64,000 nucleotides of DNA from Nitratireductor mangrovi (GTDB lineage: Bacteria; Pseudomonadota; Alphaproteobacteria; Rhizobiales; Rhizobiaceae), in contig NZ_CP042301.2 in NCBI RefSeq assembly GCF_007922615.2, positions 3,100,001 to 3,164,000 of the forward strand, read 5' to 3'. Shown here in pieces: positions 7,385 through 16,748 of this stretch. The notes beneath the pieces were generated by a model. That model saw only the letters and a program-made list of their open reading frames with translations. It was not told where the DNA came from and made no database searches. Positions within the stretch are counted from its first letter, which is position 1. Every line of letters starts with the position of its first letter. Made by a program: the position numbers and the translations under genes.

Positions 7385-10057
7385 ATGAACACGACCTTCG
7401 AGCCGCCATCCGGTCTCTGCGGGCTCAGCGAGGCCGAAGCGCGGGAAAGGCTGGACCGGTATGGCCAAAACGCGCTGCCGGAGCCACGGCCGCCCTCGAT
7501 CCTGCGCGTCTTCCTGCGCCAGTTCCTGAGCCCGCTGATCTACATCCTGATTGCCGCGGCGCTGGTGTCGATCGCACTGAGCGACGTCAAGGACGCCTTT
7601 TTCATCGGAATAGTTCTTCTTCTGAACGGGATCATCGGGGCCACCCAGGAGTTCAGCGCAGGCCGCGCGGCGGCAGCCTTGCGTGGTCTCGAAGTTCCCC
7701 AGGCAACTGTCATCCGCGACGGCGTTCCGAGAGTGATAGACGCGCGTGTCCTCGTGCCTGGCGATCTCGTCCTGCTGGAAGCGGGCAGCAGGGTTCCGGC
7801 CGACATGCGCCTTGGCTCCGTGGAAGACCTGCAATGCGACGAGGCCTTGTTGACCGGCGAATCGCTTCCGGTTCGCAAGGATGCCGGCGCTGACGGGAGC
7901 GAAGGGCGGGCGACGGCTTTTGCCGGGACCATGGTCACGCGTGGACGCGGGATTGGCGAGGTAGTTGCGACCGGTCCGGCGACCAAGGTTGGTGGCATAG
8001 CCGCCCTCGTCGCAGCCCGGGATCTGTCGCGCCCGCCTCTGCTCATCCGCATGGAACGTTTCGCCCGCACCATCGCCCTTTCGGTCGGACTTGCCATGGT
8101 GGCGCTCGTCCTGATCGGACTGCTGCGTGATCTCGGTCTGCACCAGCTTTTCCTGTTGGCGGTGGGCCTGGCGGTCAGTGCGATCCCGGAGGGGCTGCCG
8201 GTTGCAATCTCGGTGACGCTTGCGATCGGCATGCGCCGTATGGCCGGTGTCAACGTGATCGTGCGCAACATGCCAGCGATCGAGGCGCTCGGTTCGTGTA
8301 CGATGATCGCTACCGACAAGACAGGGACGTTGACGCTCAACGAACTGACGGTCACCGAGGTCCGTCTGCCGGACGGGACGATAGTGCTCTTCGAGGCTGG
8401 CCGAGATCTCGATGCCTGCGCTGTCCACTCGCCAACCGTCGCGACCCAGGCCGTCAGGGAGCGGATCGCGGATCTGCTGCGCGCGGCGGCATTGCCGAAT
8501 GAGGGTCGACTGGTCCTGGACGGCGATGGCTGGCGCGGTGTTGGAGACACCGTCGATATCGCGCTGCTGTCGGCGGCACGAAAGGCAGGCCTGGCTCAGG
8601 AGGCCATCGCGCGCGATCATCCGCTTATCGCGCGCATTCCCTACGAGCCCGACCTGAAATATGCTGCTTCCTTTCACCATGGCGGCGACCGGGTGCGCAC
8701 CTTCGTCAAGGGCGCACCGGAAACGTTGATCGCCATGGCCGACCGGATGGCGACGGCCACAGGAGCGATCGCCATCGACCGGGCTGTGCTCATGGCCCAG
8801 CAAGCGGACCTTGCCGGACGCGGCCTGCGCGTTCTGGCCTTCGCGGAAGGTGAGATCGAACCAGCAAGTCAGGAGGAACTGGGTCACCGGCATCTGGTCG
8901 ACCTGGTCTTCCTCGGCCTGGCCGGCATGCACGATCCGCTGCGCGCCGAGGTGCCGGGCGCCGTCCAGGCATGCCGACGGGCCGGCATCGAGGTTGCCGT
9001 CGTCACGGGCGATGACCCGCGTACGGCCGCCGCCATCGCGCGCGAGGCAGGACTGACCTTCGACGACAGCCAGGTCGTCACGGGCGACAGCTTGCGCCAG
9101 GCGGAAGCGGAGGGAGACGATGCGCTCGATGCCCTGACCCGCCTTGCAAGCATATTCGCCCGGGTTGAACCGGCGCAGAAGCTCTCGATCGTCCTGTCGA
9201 TGGCGCGCAACGGCCACTTCGTCGCCGTAACCGGTGACGGCGCAAACGATGCGCCCGCGCTCAAACATGCGCATGTGGGTGTTGCGATGGGCAAGCGCGG
9301 GACCGACATCGCAAGGGAAAGCGCCGACATCATCCTGACCGACGACAATTTTGCCTCGATTGTCGCCGGTATCCGCGAGGGCCGAGTCTCTTATGCAAAC
9401 ATCCGCAAGGTTGTTTTCATGACAGTCTCGACCGGTGCCGCGGAAGTGCTGCTGTTCCTTCTCGCACTGCCATTCGGCCTGCCGATGCCGCTCATGCCCC
9501 TGCAACTCTTGTGGCTCAACCTGGTGACCAATGGCATTCAGGATGTGGCGCTGGCAGCCGAAGGGGCTGAAGGCGACGAACTCGACCGCCCGCCGCGCGC
9601 TCCGAAGGAGCCAATCTTCAACGGTGTCATGATGCGCAGGCTTGCCATCTCCACGCTTGTGATGGGCGGCGGCGGTTTTGTTGCGTTCTGGTGGCTGCTC
9701 AACCTCGGCCGTTCCGAGTTCGAGGCGCGCAATATCGTTCTGCTGCTGATCGTGCTGTTCGAGAATTTCCAGACCCTCAATGCGCGATCGGAAAACCACT
9801 CGGTATTCCGCCTGGACCTTGCGGCAAACCCGCTCCTCGTCAGCGGCATCGTGGCCGCCCAGGCCCTACATGTCGCGGCGATGCATGTTCCGGTCATGGC
9901 CGAAACGCTTGACCTTGCACCGGTGGCGCTTGCCGACTGGCTGGTCCTGTTGTCGCTGGCCGCATCGATCTTCCTTGCGGTGGAGTTCGACAAATGGCTT
10001 TCTCGACGCGCGGCGATTGCGGGCGACTCTGATGAAGTCGCAGGGAACACAAGCTGA
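7385..10057 (+). CDS. cation-translocating P-type ATPase (Ca2+-ATPase-like)
   Basis: 890-residue membrane pump. It has an N-terminal cation-ATPase region, the actuator TGES motif (about residues 157-160), the fourth membrane helix PEGLP, the phosphorylated Asp311 in DKTGTLT, the hinge TGDGANDAP and six C-terminal hydrophobic segments. The PEGLP helix and lack of N-terminal metal-binding Cys domains point to the P2-type (Ca2+/Mn2+-like) group rather than copper or zinc pumps; the ion is not certain. AGGCGAAGG precedes the ATG. An FNR-type dyad lies just upstream. Such pumps recur next to usp, hsp20 and phasin genes in low-oxygen gene clusters (general knowledge). Confidence 0.9.
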   Translation: MNTTFEPPSGLCGLSEAEARERLDRYGQNALPEPRPPSILRVFLRQFLSPLIYILIAAALVSIALSDVKDAFFIGIVLLLNGIIGATQEFSAGRAAAALRGLEVPQATVIRDGVPRVIDARVLVPGDLVLLEAGSRVPADMRLGSVEDLQCDEALLTGESLPVRKDAGADGSEGRATAFAGTMVTRGRGIGEVVATGPATKVGGIAALVAARDLSRPPLLIRMERFARTIALSVGLAMVALVLIGLLRDLGLHQLFLLAVGLAVSAIPEGLPVAISVTLAIGMRRMAGVNVIVRNMPAIEALGSCTMIATDKTGTLTLNELTVTEVRLPDGTIVLFEAGRDLDACAVHSPTVATQAVRERIADLLRAAALPNEGRLVLDGDGWRGVGDTVDIALLSAARKAGLAQEAIARDHPLIARIPYEPDLKYAASFHHGGDRVRTFVKGAPETLIAMADRMATATGAIAIDRAVLMAQQADLAGRGLRVLAFAEGEIEPASQEELGHRHLVDLVFLGLAGMHDPLRAEVPGAVQACRRAGIEVAVVTGDDPRTAAAIAREAGLTFDDSQVVTGDSLRQAEAEGDDALDALTRLASIFARVEPAQKLSIVLSMARNGHFVAVTGDGANDAPALKHAHVGVAMGKRGTDIARESADIILTDDNFASIVAGIREGRVSYANIRKVVFMTVSTGAAEVLLFLLALPFGLPMPLMPLQLLWLNLVTNGIQDVALAAEGAEGDELDRPPRAPKEPIFNGVMMRRLAISTLVMGGGGFVAFWWLLNLGRSEFEARNIVLLLIVLFENFQTLNARSENHSVFRLDLAANPLLVSGIVAAQALHVAAMHVPVMAETLDLAPVALADWLVLLSLAASIFLAVEFDKWLSRRAAIAGDSDEVAGNTS

Positions 10058-10150
10058 CAGGCGATCGGCATTGAGGCCCGCTTATCCGTGTGGGCGACAG
10101 ACGCGTCGTGCCGGGCGCCCCGGCTACTGGCTACCGTTGGGCGACCGCAA

Positions 10151-11383
10151 TCAGGCCCCAGGCCGGCCAGGCTGGCCGATCTCCCCTCCCCTCGGAACGT
10201 CCGGGATATCCACCAGCCTGCCACGGGGAATTTCCCCTTTCGGGTCATACATCGGCAGGGCGCAGGTCTCCGCCGGGCGGACCTTGTCATCCTGGCACGC
10301 GACGTCGAGGACCGTCCCCGGTCCGAGGTCAGGATCATCGAGCCGCACGATCGCAACGCCGCATTGCTGGAACGGCGACCAGGCCGTCGAGCACACGCGA
10401 CCGGCGAGGACACCGTCCCTGCTCAGACTGTCGCCAAGCCGCGCCACGCCCCCGGGAACGCGCATGCCCCAGGTCCGATTCCTCCGATCGCAGTTCTGCA
10501 GGGCAGCCTTTCCGATGAAGTCCGGCTTGTCCAGGTCGACCATGGCGCCCAGGCCCGCTGCGAAGGGGGTTACGGTCTCGTCGAAATCCGACCCGGCATT
10601 GAGCAGCCCGGCCTCGATCCGCCGCGCTCCGCCTACCGCGACCGGTCTCATCCCGCAAGGTCTGCCCGCCTCGAGAATACGCTCGCCCACTGCGCGCGCA
10701 TCGGTATCCGGCTCGAGATAGACTTCCCACCCCAGCTCGTTGGTGAAGCCCGAGCGGGTGACGACAACCTCCTGTCCGGCGATGGTTACCCGTGCGGCAT
10801 CAAAGTAGCGGAACGGGTCAGGATAGGCTCCATCAACGGCAGCTGCCAGGATCTTGAGCGAGTCGGGACCCTGCACCTGGCTGATCCAGACGTCCGGGTC
10901 AAGGATGTCGACGTCCATGCCCCGGCCATGCGCCTTCAGCCAGTCCGAAAGGTCGCCGTCCGCCTGTCCATACCAGTACCGGTCGTCGGCCAGGCGGACG
11001 AGCACCCCGTCCAGGATCATGCCGCCATCGTCATAGCAGGCGAACTGGTAGCTGCATCGCCCGACACGGACCTTGGCGACGTCGCGGGTGAAAACGAGGT
11101 TCAACAGCCTTTCTGCGTCCGGTCCGCGGACCTCGACGGGCAATTCGCCGGTATGACGCAGGATCGCCTGGCGGCGGAGCTTCCAGTATGCGTCGTCGGC
11201 CGATCCGTTGGACATCACCAGCGCGGTAAGCCTGCGGTTGTAGATCGTATATTGCGGGTCGTATGGGATTTCCTGATAGACGAGCGGATGCGGTGCCATC
11301 GTGCGGCCGAATTCACTCGCGTGGGCGTTCCTGCCGGCCATTGGCAAGACAACAAAACGGACATCGTCCCGCGGAATTGACAT
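10151..11383 (-). CDS. GcvT-fold aminomethyltransferase-like protein
   Basis: 410-residue protein of the glycine-cleavage T protein / dimethylglycine dehydrogenase C-domain family, which binds tetrahydrofolate and moves one-carbon units. The N-terminal GcvT domain spans about residues 40-290 with VQGPDSLKIL and a SGFTNELGWEVYL segment; a C-terminal barrel follows (GKAAL through VARLGDSL). The start at 11383 has GGGAAGGGAG directly upstream; a longer frame has no such site. No gcvH or gcvP is nearby, so it is an orphan family member acting on an unknown methylated amine or similar compound; the DMSP demethylase DmdA belongs to the same family and is an alternative. Confidence 0.8.
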   Translation of the reverse strand: MSIPRDDVRFVVLPMAGRNAHASEFGRTMAPHPLVYQEIPYDPQYTIYNRRLTALVMSNGSADDAYWKLRRQAILRHTGELPVEVRGPDAERLLNLVFTRDVAKVRVGRCSYQFACYDDGGMILDGVLVRLADDRYWYGQADGDLSDWLKAHGRGMDVDILDPDVWISQVQGPDSLKILAAAVDGAYPDPFRYFDAARVTIAGQEVVVTRSGFTNELGWEVYLEPDTDARAVGERILEAGRPCGMRPVAVGGARRIEAGLLNAGSDFDETVTPFAAGLGAMVDLDKPDFIGKAALQNCDRRNRTWGMRVPGGVARLGDSLSRDGVLAGRVCSTAWSPFQQCGVAIVRLDDPDLGPGTVLDVACQDDKVRPAETCALPMYDPKGEIPRGRLVDIPDVPRGGEIGQPGRPGA

Positions 11384-11600
11384 GCTCCCTTCCCATGACT
11401 CGTTCGCCGTTTTCACACCGCCGACGCCGCTTCGACTGCCGAAGGAGCCCCGGCGCGGTTTCTCCGAAGTCGGGCGCCTGAAGAGGCTCACACGGCGAGG
11501 GGCACCGAGTCCAGCGTTCGGGAGCTCGACAGGCATTTCCGGTGCCACCGGCGCACGAACGGAACGCCATCGGCTCCAATGAGGAGGAGCAGCCGGATGC

Positions 11601-13061
11601 TCACTTCAGCAGGTGCGCGATGGAGTTGGCGTAGTAGGTCAGGAGCAGGCGTTCGTCCGGGTTGGCGCGGTAGAGCCATTCGTCGTTCATCACCACCATG
11701 TGGCGCAGGGTGAGCATTCTGAGGCCGGCGCCGACGGCATAGTCGCGGTCGGCGCGCGGAATATGGACGTGGGCCCCCTCGCCTTCCAGCCTTTCGATGA
11801 GTCCGAAGACCGCCGACTTGAGCTCGAACTCGCTCATCCAGCGCTCGCCGCTCTCCAGGAACACATGCGAGGCGAGCGCCACCGGCAGCGCCGGCACGAT
11901 GGCCGCGATAGCTTCGATCAGATCGTCGCCGAGCTTTTCGATGCCAACGAACAGGGCCTCGCGGTCGGCGGTGGTGAAGTCGACCTGCTCGCGCTTCTGC
12001 CAGTGGGCAAGCGAGACGGGCTTGCCAAAACTGACGCAGGCATAACCGAAACGGTAGAGCCGGCCCTGCAGGCGCAGCCTGACGAGGTTCCAGACGAAAC
12101 CCGCCAGCGCCGGCAGGCGCACCCGGAAATCGCGGCCCGAGATTTCCTTCTCGGCGCCGGCGGTGAGCACCCGGTCCTCGATCACGCGGTCATAGTTGAG
12201 CCCGACCGGCACGAAGACGACATCGCGCGAGGCGCGCGGATCGAAGCCGGCGACCATGTAGGAAAGCAGCCCGAGCCGCGGCTCGCGCAGCCGGCCGTCG
12301 CGGCTGAGGCCGCCTTCGGGGAAGACGGCCTGGGTGACGCCTTCCTGGGTGGCCATCGCCACATAGCGTCCGAGCACCTTGCGGTAGAGTTCGTCGCCGG
12401 AATTGCGGCGCACGAAATAGGCGCCCATGGAGCGGATCAGGTTCTGCAAGAGCCACACCCGCGCCCATTCGCCGACCGCATAGGAGAGCGAGGCGCGGCT
12501 GGAGGCCATGTAGGTGACGAGCACATAGTCCATGTTGGAGCGGTGGTTCATGACGAAGACCACGGTCGCCTGCGGGTCTATTGCCTTCAGCGCGTCGTCG
12601 TCGACATAACCGAGCCGCACCCGGTAGACGAACTCCGACAGCCGCCTTGCGGCCCGGATGCCGAAGCCGAAATAGGTGGTGACGGAAAAGGCCGGCACGA
12701 TCTCGCGCGCGTAACGCTCGGCCCGCTTCATCACCACGGCGCGCGGCGTGCCGCTGGCCTTGGCCTCGGCGTCGACCGCCTCCACCACCTTCGGATCGTA
12801 GATCAGCCGGTCGACCAGTGTCTGGCGCCTGGTCAGCCGGAACGGCTCGATGCGCATGTCGAGCCGCTGGTTGAGCTCGTCGATCGCCTGGTTGAAGCGG
12901 CGGCGGAAGAACCAGCGCACCGAGGGCGCGAAGACGCGGTCGACGATGCCTATGGCGGCAAAGACCACCAGCAGCGCGACCAGCCAGAACGGCAGCGCGA
13001 CGGCGCCGGTCATGTCGTGCAATGCGGGCGGCCCGCTGCAGGCATTTCGCTCCCCCACCAT
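11601..13061 (-). CDS. PlsB-like glycerophosphate acyltransferase
   Basis: 486-residue membrane-associated acyltransferase. A hydrophobic helix lies near the N-terminus (about 21-40). The catalytic NHRSNMD block at residues 172-178 is the HX4D motif (His173, Asp178), and FPEGGLSRDG is the substrate-binding motif of the glycerol-3-phosphate and lysophosphatidate acyltransferases. The length and long C-terminal domain resemble PlsB more than the 250-residue PlsC. It therefore probably acylates glycerol-3-phosphate in phospholipid synthesis. The chosen ATG has AAAGAG close upstream; an ATG at 13013 is an alternative. It appears monocistronic. Confidence 0.83.
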   Translation of the reverse strand: MVGERNACSGPPALHDMTGAVALPFWLVALLVVFAAIGIVDRVFAPSVRWFFRRRFNQAIDELNQRLDMRIEPFRLTRRQTLVDRLIYDPKVVEAVDAEAKASGTPRAVVMKRAERYAREIVPAFSVTTYFGFGIRAARRLSEFVYRVRLGYVDDDALKAIDPQATVVFVMNHRSNMDYVLVTYMASSRASLSYAVGEWARVWLLQNLIRSMGAYFVRRNSGDELYRKVLGRYVAMATQEGVTQAVFPEGGLSRDGRLREPRLGLLSYMVAGFDPRASRDVVFVPVGLNYDRVIEDRVLTAGAEKEISGRDFRVRLPALAGFVWNLVRLRLQGRLYRFGYACVSFGKPVSLAHWQKREQVDFTTADREALFVGIEKLGDDLIEAIAAIVPALPVALASHVFLESGERWMSEFELKSAVFGLIERLEGEGAHVHIPRADRDYAVGAGLRMLTLRHMVVMNDEWLYRANPDERLLLTYYANSIAHLLK

Positions 13062-13267
13062 CTCTTTCGCGGACGGTCAGGCGAGGGTTTCGCAATCGGG
13101 CGGCCATGGCAAGGGCTGTTGTTGCGGAGTTGTTGGCTCCGGACGCGGGCGCCTTTTGGCCCGGCGGTCCGGGCTGGTCCCTGTCCCGACTGCTCGTGAA
13201 CCGTCACGGGGCCTGCGGCTGCGGCTTCCTCACGCCGATATCCGGCATGCGCAGTTCGAGAGTCCTG

Positions 13268-13759
13268 TCAGGCAGGGAACTCCAGGCGGTGTTCCGAACA
13301 GAAGCGTGCGATGCTCTCGTAACTGACTTCGAGGCCGTATTTGGCGTCAAGTGCTTCAGCAGCCTCTCCCGCCATCGCCTCCGGGTCTCCTGCAATCTCT
13401 CTGAACATTTCCTCGAAGCCGGCAGGGGAGATGAGCTCAAGCAGCCGGCACTCCTCCTCGCCGGGGTTCCAGAAGGTGTGCCACTCACCCCTCGGCTTGA
13501 AGACAAAATCCCCCGGGCCCGCCTCGAGCGTACGGTCTCCCAATTGCGCTCCCATCCGCCCGCTGAGCACGAAGCTGTACTCGTCCTCCCGGGAGTGGCG
13601 GTGGAGCGGGGCAGCGAGCGTCCGTGGCGGTACCCAGTGCTCGAGTACCGATACCCGCCCCCCGGACGCTGCCCCCGTCAGAAGGTAACGGGCTCCCAAA
13701 CTTCCGAGATCGAACGACTCGCCGTGTTTTGGGCCGAGTACCGGCGTCGCCATGCGCAT
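13268..13759 (-). CDS. small cupin-domain protein
   Basis: About 163 residues with a single cupin barrel: the first motif around LHRHSREDEYSFVLSG and the second around PRGEWHTFWNPGEEE supply His/Glu metal ligands. The C-terminal third is helical and acidic. Four ATG codons occur between 13783 and 13753; the one at 13759 has GGAG at the best distance, so it was chosen. Function is not identifiable: small cupins include enzymes, quercetinase-like proteins and sugar-binding regulators. It is transcribed divergently from the DUF992 gene. Confidence 0.75.
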   Translation of the reverse strand: MRMATPVLGPKHGESFDLGSLGARYLLTGAASGGRVSVLEHWVPPRTLAAPLHRHSREDEYSFVLSGRMGAQLGDRTLEAGPGDFVFKPRGEWHTFWNPGEEECRLLELISPAGFEEMFREIAGDPEAMAGEAAEALDAKYGLEVSYESIARFCSEHRLEFPA

Positions 13760-13922
13760 AGCCATTGCTCCATGCACCACCATTCCGTGCGGGAAACCAT
13801 ATCTCGCCCCGTCATGAAAGAAAATCGAGGTATTGCTGCTGGCCGGTCGCGCGGGCGCGGGAACCAATCGGGCGGTCCGGCCGTTCCGTTCCCGCCCGTC
13901 AACCAGCAAAGGTACCGGTATC

Positions 13923-14414
13923 ATGAAAATCGCGAAGATCGCCGCGGCAGTCGCCGTCACGGCCGGCATCGCCACCGCCTCGTTGCCCGCCCACGCCCAG
14001 GACGTGGAACTCGGCCTGTTGGAATGCGTCGTCGAGGGCGGCGCCGGCTTCATCTTCGGCTCCTCCAAGGATCTGTCGTGCGAATTCACGCCCGCCGACG
14101 ACAGCCTGCCCAAGGAGGCCTATTTCGGCGTCATCAACAAATACGGCATCGACGTCGGCGTGACCGGGACGACCATCATCGCCTGGGTCGTCTTCGCGGC
14201 CGCCGACGATTTCGCCTACGAGCGGGGCGCGCTCTCCGGCGATTATGTCGGGGCCTCGGCCGAGGCCAGCGTGGCGGCCGGCGGCGGCGTCAATGTCATG
14301 ATCGGCGGCTCCGACGACGCGATATCGCTGCAGCCGGTCTCCGTGCAGGCGCAGGAAGGCGTCAACGCCGCCGTCGGCATCGCCGAGCTGCAGTTGCGCT
14401 CAAGCGCCGACTGA
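13923..14414 (+). CDS. DUF992 exported protein
   Basis: 163-residue exported protein of the DUF992 family common in Rhizobiales. A clean signal peptide ends at ...PAHAQ (about residue 24). The mature part begins VELGLLECVVEGGAGFIFGSS, has two cysteines that could form one disulfide, and is rich in Gly, Ala and Val strands, as in small beta-sandwich periplasmic proteins. AAAGG stands about 10 bp before the ATG. The 3' end overlaps the convergent membrane-protein gene by 15 bp. The family has no assigned function. Confidence 0.85.
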   Translation: MKIAKIAAAVAVTAGIATASLPAHAQDVELGLLECVVEGGAGFIFGSSKDLSCEFTPADDSLPKEAYFGVINKYGIDVGVTGTTIIAWVVFAAADDFAYERGALSGDYVGASAEASVAAGGGVNVMIGGSDDAISLQPVSVQAQEGVNAAVGIAELQLRSSAD

Positions 14415-14810
14415 CAGGCGTTCGCGAATGTGCGGCGAGCGGTAGAGATAGAGCGTGATCACGGCATATTCGACATATTCCAGCGCCATCTGCGCGAAGC
14501 GCGCGGAATGTTCGAGAATGAAGAATGTCTGCCAGGCGCAGATCGCGGCCATCACGACGTACCAGCCTACCATCGCACGCCGCAGACCGGCCCAGCGGCT
14601 GGCATAGCCGACAAGGTATGTCACCGCGGCCGCGGCCACGACGGTCCATTGCAGCAGCAGCATGGTGCCGGAAAAGAGCGGATTGCTGAGGCGGGGCCAG
14701 GGCGGCACAGGCCATGCCAGCTCGGCAAAACCGACCAGCGCCCAGACAAGCAGCCCGGCATGAACGACGACAAGCAGGGCGGCGATCGCACGGTCGGCGA
14801 ATCTCGGCAC
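14400..14810 (-). CDS. small four-helix membrane protein
   Basis: 136-residue hydrophobic protein with about four predicted membrane segments (near 8-30, 45-68, 80-95 and 105-122), including a WYVVMAAICAWQTFFI segment. No catalytic or family motif was recognised. Its 3' end overlaps the DUF992 gene tail to tail by 15 bp. It begins about 60 bp from the hairpin that ends the transhydrogenase operon, which is on the same strand upstream, so read-through expression is possible. Confidence 0.65.
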   Translation of the reverse strand: MPRFADRAIAALLVVVHAGLLVWALVGFAELAWPVPPWPRLSNPLFSGTMLLLQWTVVAAAAVTYLVGYASRWAGLRRAMVGWYVVMAAICAWQTFFILEHSARFAQMALEYVEYAVITLYLYRSPHIRERLSVGA

Positions 14811-14873
14811 GTTCGTTCCTCCCTATCGCGAAAAGGGCCGGGTCGTCCCGATCGACGTCATGTCCGCAAAAGC

Positions 14874-14898
14874 GAAACCCGGCGCCAGGCCGGGTTTC
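14874..14898 (-). terminator. terminator of the pnt operon
   Basis: A 10-bp perfect stem (GAAACCCGGC at 14874-14883 with GCCGGGTTTC at 14889-14898) has a 5-nt loop. On the minus strand it is followed by GCTTTTGC. It lies 23 bp after the pntB stop. Confidence 0.7.
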
Positions 14899-14920
14899 AG
14901 GAAGACAAAGCGACCGGATC

Positions 14921-16318
14921 TTAGTGGTCCATCGCCTTGACGATCTCTTCGGTCATCTTCTTGGCGTCGCCCAGGAGCATCATGGTACCGTCCTTGTAGA
15001 ACAGCGTGTTGTCGATGCCGGCATAGCCGGAGCCGAGCGAGCGCTTGACGAACAGGCAGGTGCGCGCCTTGTCGACGTCGAGGATCGGCATGCCGTAGAT
15101 GGGACTCGACTTGTCGTCGCGCGCCGACGGGTTGGTGACGTCGTTGGCGCCGATGACATAGGCGACGTCGGCCTGTGCGAACTCCGAATTGATGTCCTCG
15201 AGCTCGAACACCTCGTCATAGGGCACGTTGGCCTCGGCGAGCAGCACGTTCATGTGGCCCGGCATGCGGCCCGCCACCGGGTGGATGGCGTATTTGACCT
15301 CGACGCCGGCCGCCTTGAGCTTGTCGGCCATCTCGCGCAGCGCATGCTGGGCCTGGGCGACAGCCATGCCGTAGCCGGGCACGATGATGACCTTCTGGGC
15401 ATTGGCCATCAGGTAGGCCGCGTCGTCGGCCGAGCCCTGCTTGACGGTGCGCTCGACGCCGTCGTCGGCCACCGCTGCGGTCTCGCCGCCGAAGCCGCCG
15501 AGGATGACCGAGATGAAGGACCGGTTCATGCCCTTGCACATGATGTAGCTGAGGATCGCGCCCGACGAGCCGACCAGCGCGCCGGTGATGATCAGCGCCA
15601 GATTGCCGAGCGTGAAGCCGATGCCGGCCGCCGCCCAGCCGGAATAGGAGTTGAGCATCGACACCACGACCGGCATGTCGGCGCCGCCGATCGGGATGAT
15701 GATCAGGACGCCGAGGGCCAGCGACAGGATGACGATCAGCCAGAAGATGGTGGTCGACTGCGTCGTCACCAGCATGATGATCAAGACGACCAGCGCGATG
15801 CCGATGGCCGCGTTCACGAAGTGCCGCATCGGCAGCATGATCGGCTTGCCCGACATGCGCCCGTCGAGCTTCAGGAAGGCGATGATGGAGCCGGTGAAGG
15901 TGATGGCGCCGATGGCGACGCCGAGGCTCATCTCGACCAGCGCCTGGGCGTGCACGTCGCCGAAGGTGCCGATGCCGAAGCTTTCCGGCGAATAGAGCGC
16001 GGCGGCCGCCACCATGACGGCGGCGAGGCCGACCAGCGAGTGGAAGGCGGCGACCAGTTGCGGCATCGCCGTCATGGCGATGCGCCGCGCGATATAGGCG
16101 CCGACGCCGCCGCCGGCGGCGATGCCGACGACGATCAGCACCAGCCCGCCGAAGGACGGCGTGGCCAGCGCCAGCGTCGTGATGATGGCGATCGCCATGC
16201 CGACCATGCCGTAATAGTTTCCCTGACGGCTGGTGGTCGGATGCGACAGCCCGCGCAGCGCCATGATGAACAGGACGCCGGAGACGAGGTAGAGGAAGGA
16301 AGCGAGGTTCACGCTCAT
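14921..16318 (-). CDS. pntB: NAD(P) transhydrogenase subunit beta
   Basis: 465-residue integral membrane subunit of the proton-translocating transhydrogenase, which uses the proton gradient to reduce NADP with NADH. The N-terminal half has about nine membrane helices. The C-terminal third is the NADP-binding domain, with VIIVPGYGMAVAQAQH near residue 320 and the conserved VIGANDVTNPSAR. The start at 16318 lies 10 bp after pntAB, in keeping with an operon. Length matches the family (about 460). Confidence 0.96.
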   Translation of the reverse strand: MSVNLASFLYLVSGVLFIMALRGLSHPTTSRQGNYYGMVGMAIAIITTLALATPSFGGLVLIVVGIAAGGGVGAYIARRIAMTAMPQLVAAFHSLVGLAAVMVAAAALYSPESFGIGTFGDVHAQALVEMSLGVAIGAITFTGSIIAFLKLDGRMSGKPIMLPMRHFVNAAIGIALVVLIIMLVTTQSTTIFWLIVILSLALGVLIIIPIGGADMPVVVSMLNSYSGWAAAGIGFTLGNLALIITGALVGSSGAILSYIMCKGMNRSFISVILGGFGGETAAVADDGVERTVKQGSADDAAYLMANAQKVIIVPGYGMAVAQAQHALREMADKLKAAGVEVKYAIHPVAGRMPGHMNVLLAEANVPYDEVFELEDINSEFAQADVAYVIGANDVTNPSARDDKSSPIYGMPILDVDKARTCLFVKRSLGSGYAGIDNTLFYKDGTMMLLGDAKKMTEEIVKAMDH

Positions 16319-16328
16319 CGGATGGGCC

Positions 16329-16748
16329 TCACTTCTCTTTTTTCTTGTACATGGCGAGCATGCGCTGGGTGACGAGGAAACCGCCGAAGATGTTGACCGA
16401 GGCCAGCACCAGCGCGACGAAGCCGAAGCCGGTGGCAAGGCCCGAGGCCGAGATGCCGACGGCGAGCAGCGCGCCGACCACGATGACCGAGGAGATGGCG
16501 TTGGTGACCGACATCAGCGGCGTGTGCAGCGCCGGCGTCACCGACCAGACCACGTAATAACCGACGAATATCGCCAGCACGAAAATGGCGAAGCGGAACA
16601 GGAACGGGTCGACGGCGCCGCCGGTCGCGGCATGCGCGATGTTGCCGGCCGCATCCGCCGCGCCGTCGGCTTCCTGAAGCGCGAGGCGCGCGGCAGCCGA
16701 GGCCTGGTCGAGCTGGTCGAGGGCCTGTTCGAGTGCGGTCTTTTCCAT
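16329..16748 (-). CDS. pntAB: NAD(P) transhydrogenase subunit alpha 2
   Basis: 139-residue small membrane subunit (PntAb) of the split alphaproteobacterial transhydrogenase. The first 50 residues are polar and helical; the rest forms three membrane segments containing [22 protein letters not shown], typical of this subunit. Its ATG overlaps the pntAA stop (TGATG), so translation is coupled. In enterobacteria this part is fused to PntA. Confidence 0.95.
   Translation of the reverse strand: MEKTALEQALDQLDQASAAARLALQEADGAADAAGNIAHAATGGAVDPFLFRFAIFVLAIFVGYYVVWSVTPALHTPLMSVTNAISSVIVVGALLAVGISASGLATGFGFVALVLASVNIFGGFLVTQRMLAMYKKKEK

Noticed and set aside
7346..9799. An 817-codon minus-strand frame opposite the P-type ATPase gene
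   Set aside because: Low-complexity shadow product (Gln/His/Arg-rich) with no family; the plus strand has all P-type ATPase motifs.
14714..16372. A 552-codon plus-strand frame opposite pntB
   Set aside because: Repetitive Asp/His/Gly/Arg product generated by third-position GC bias in pntB.
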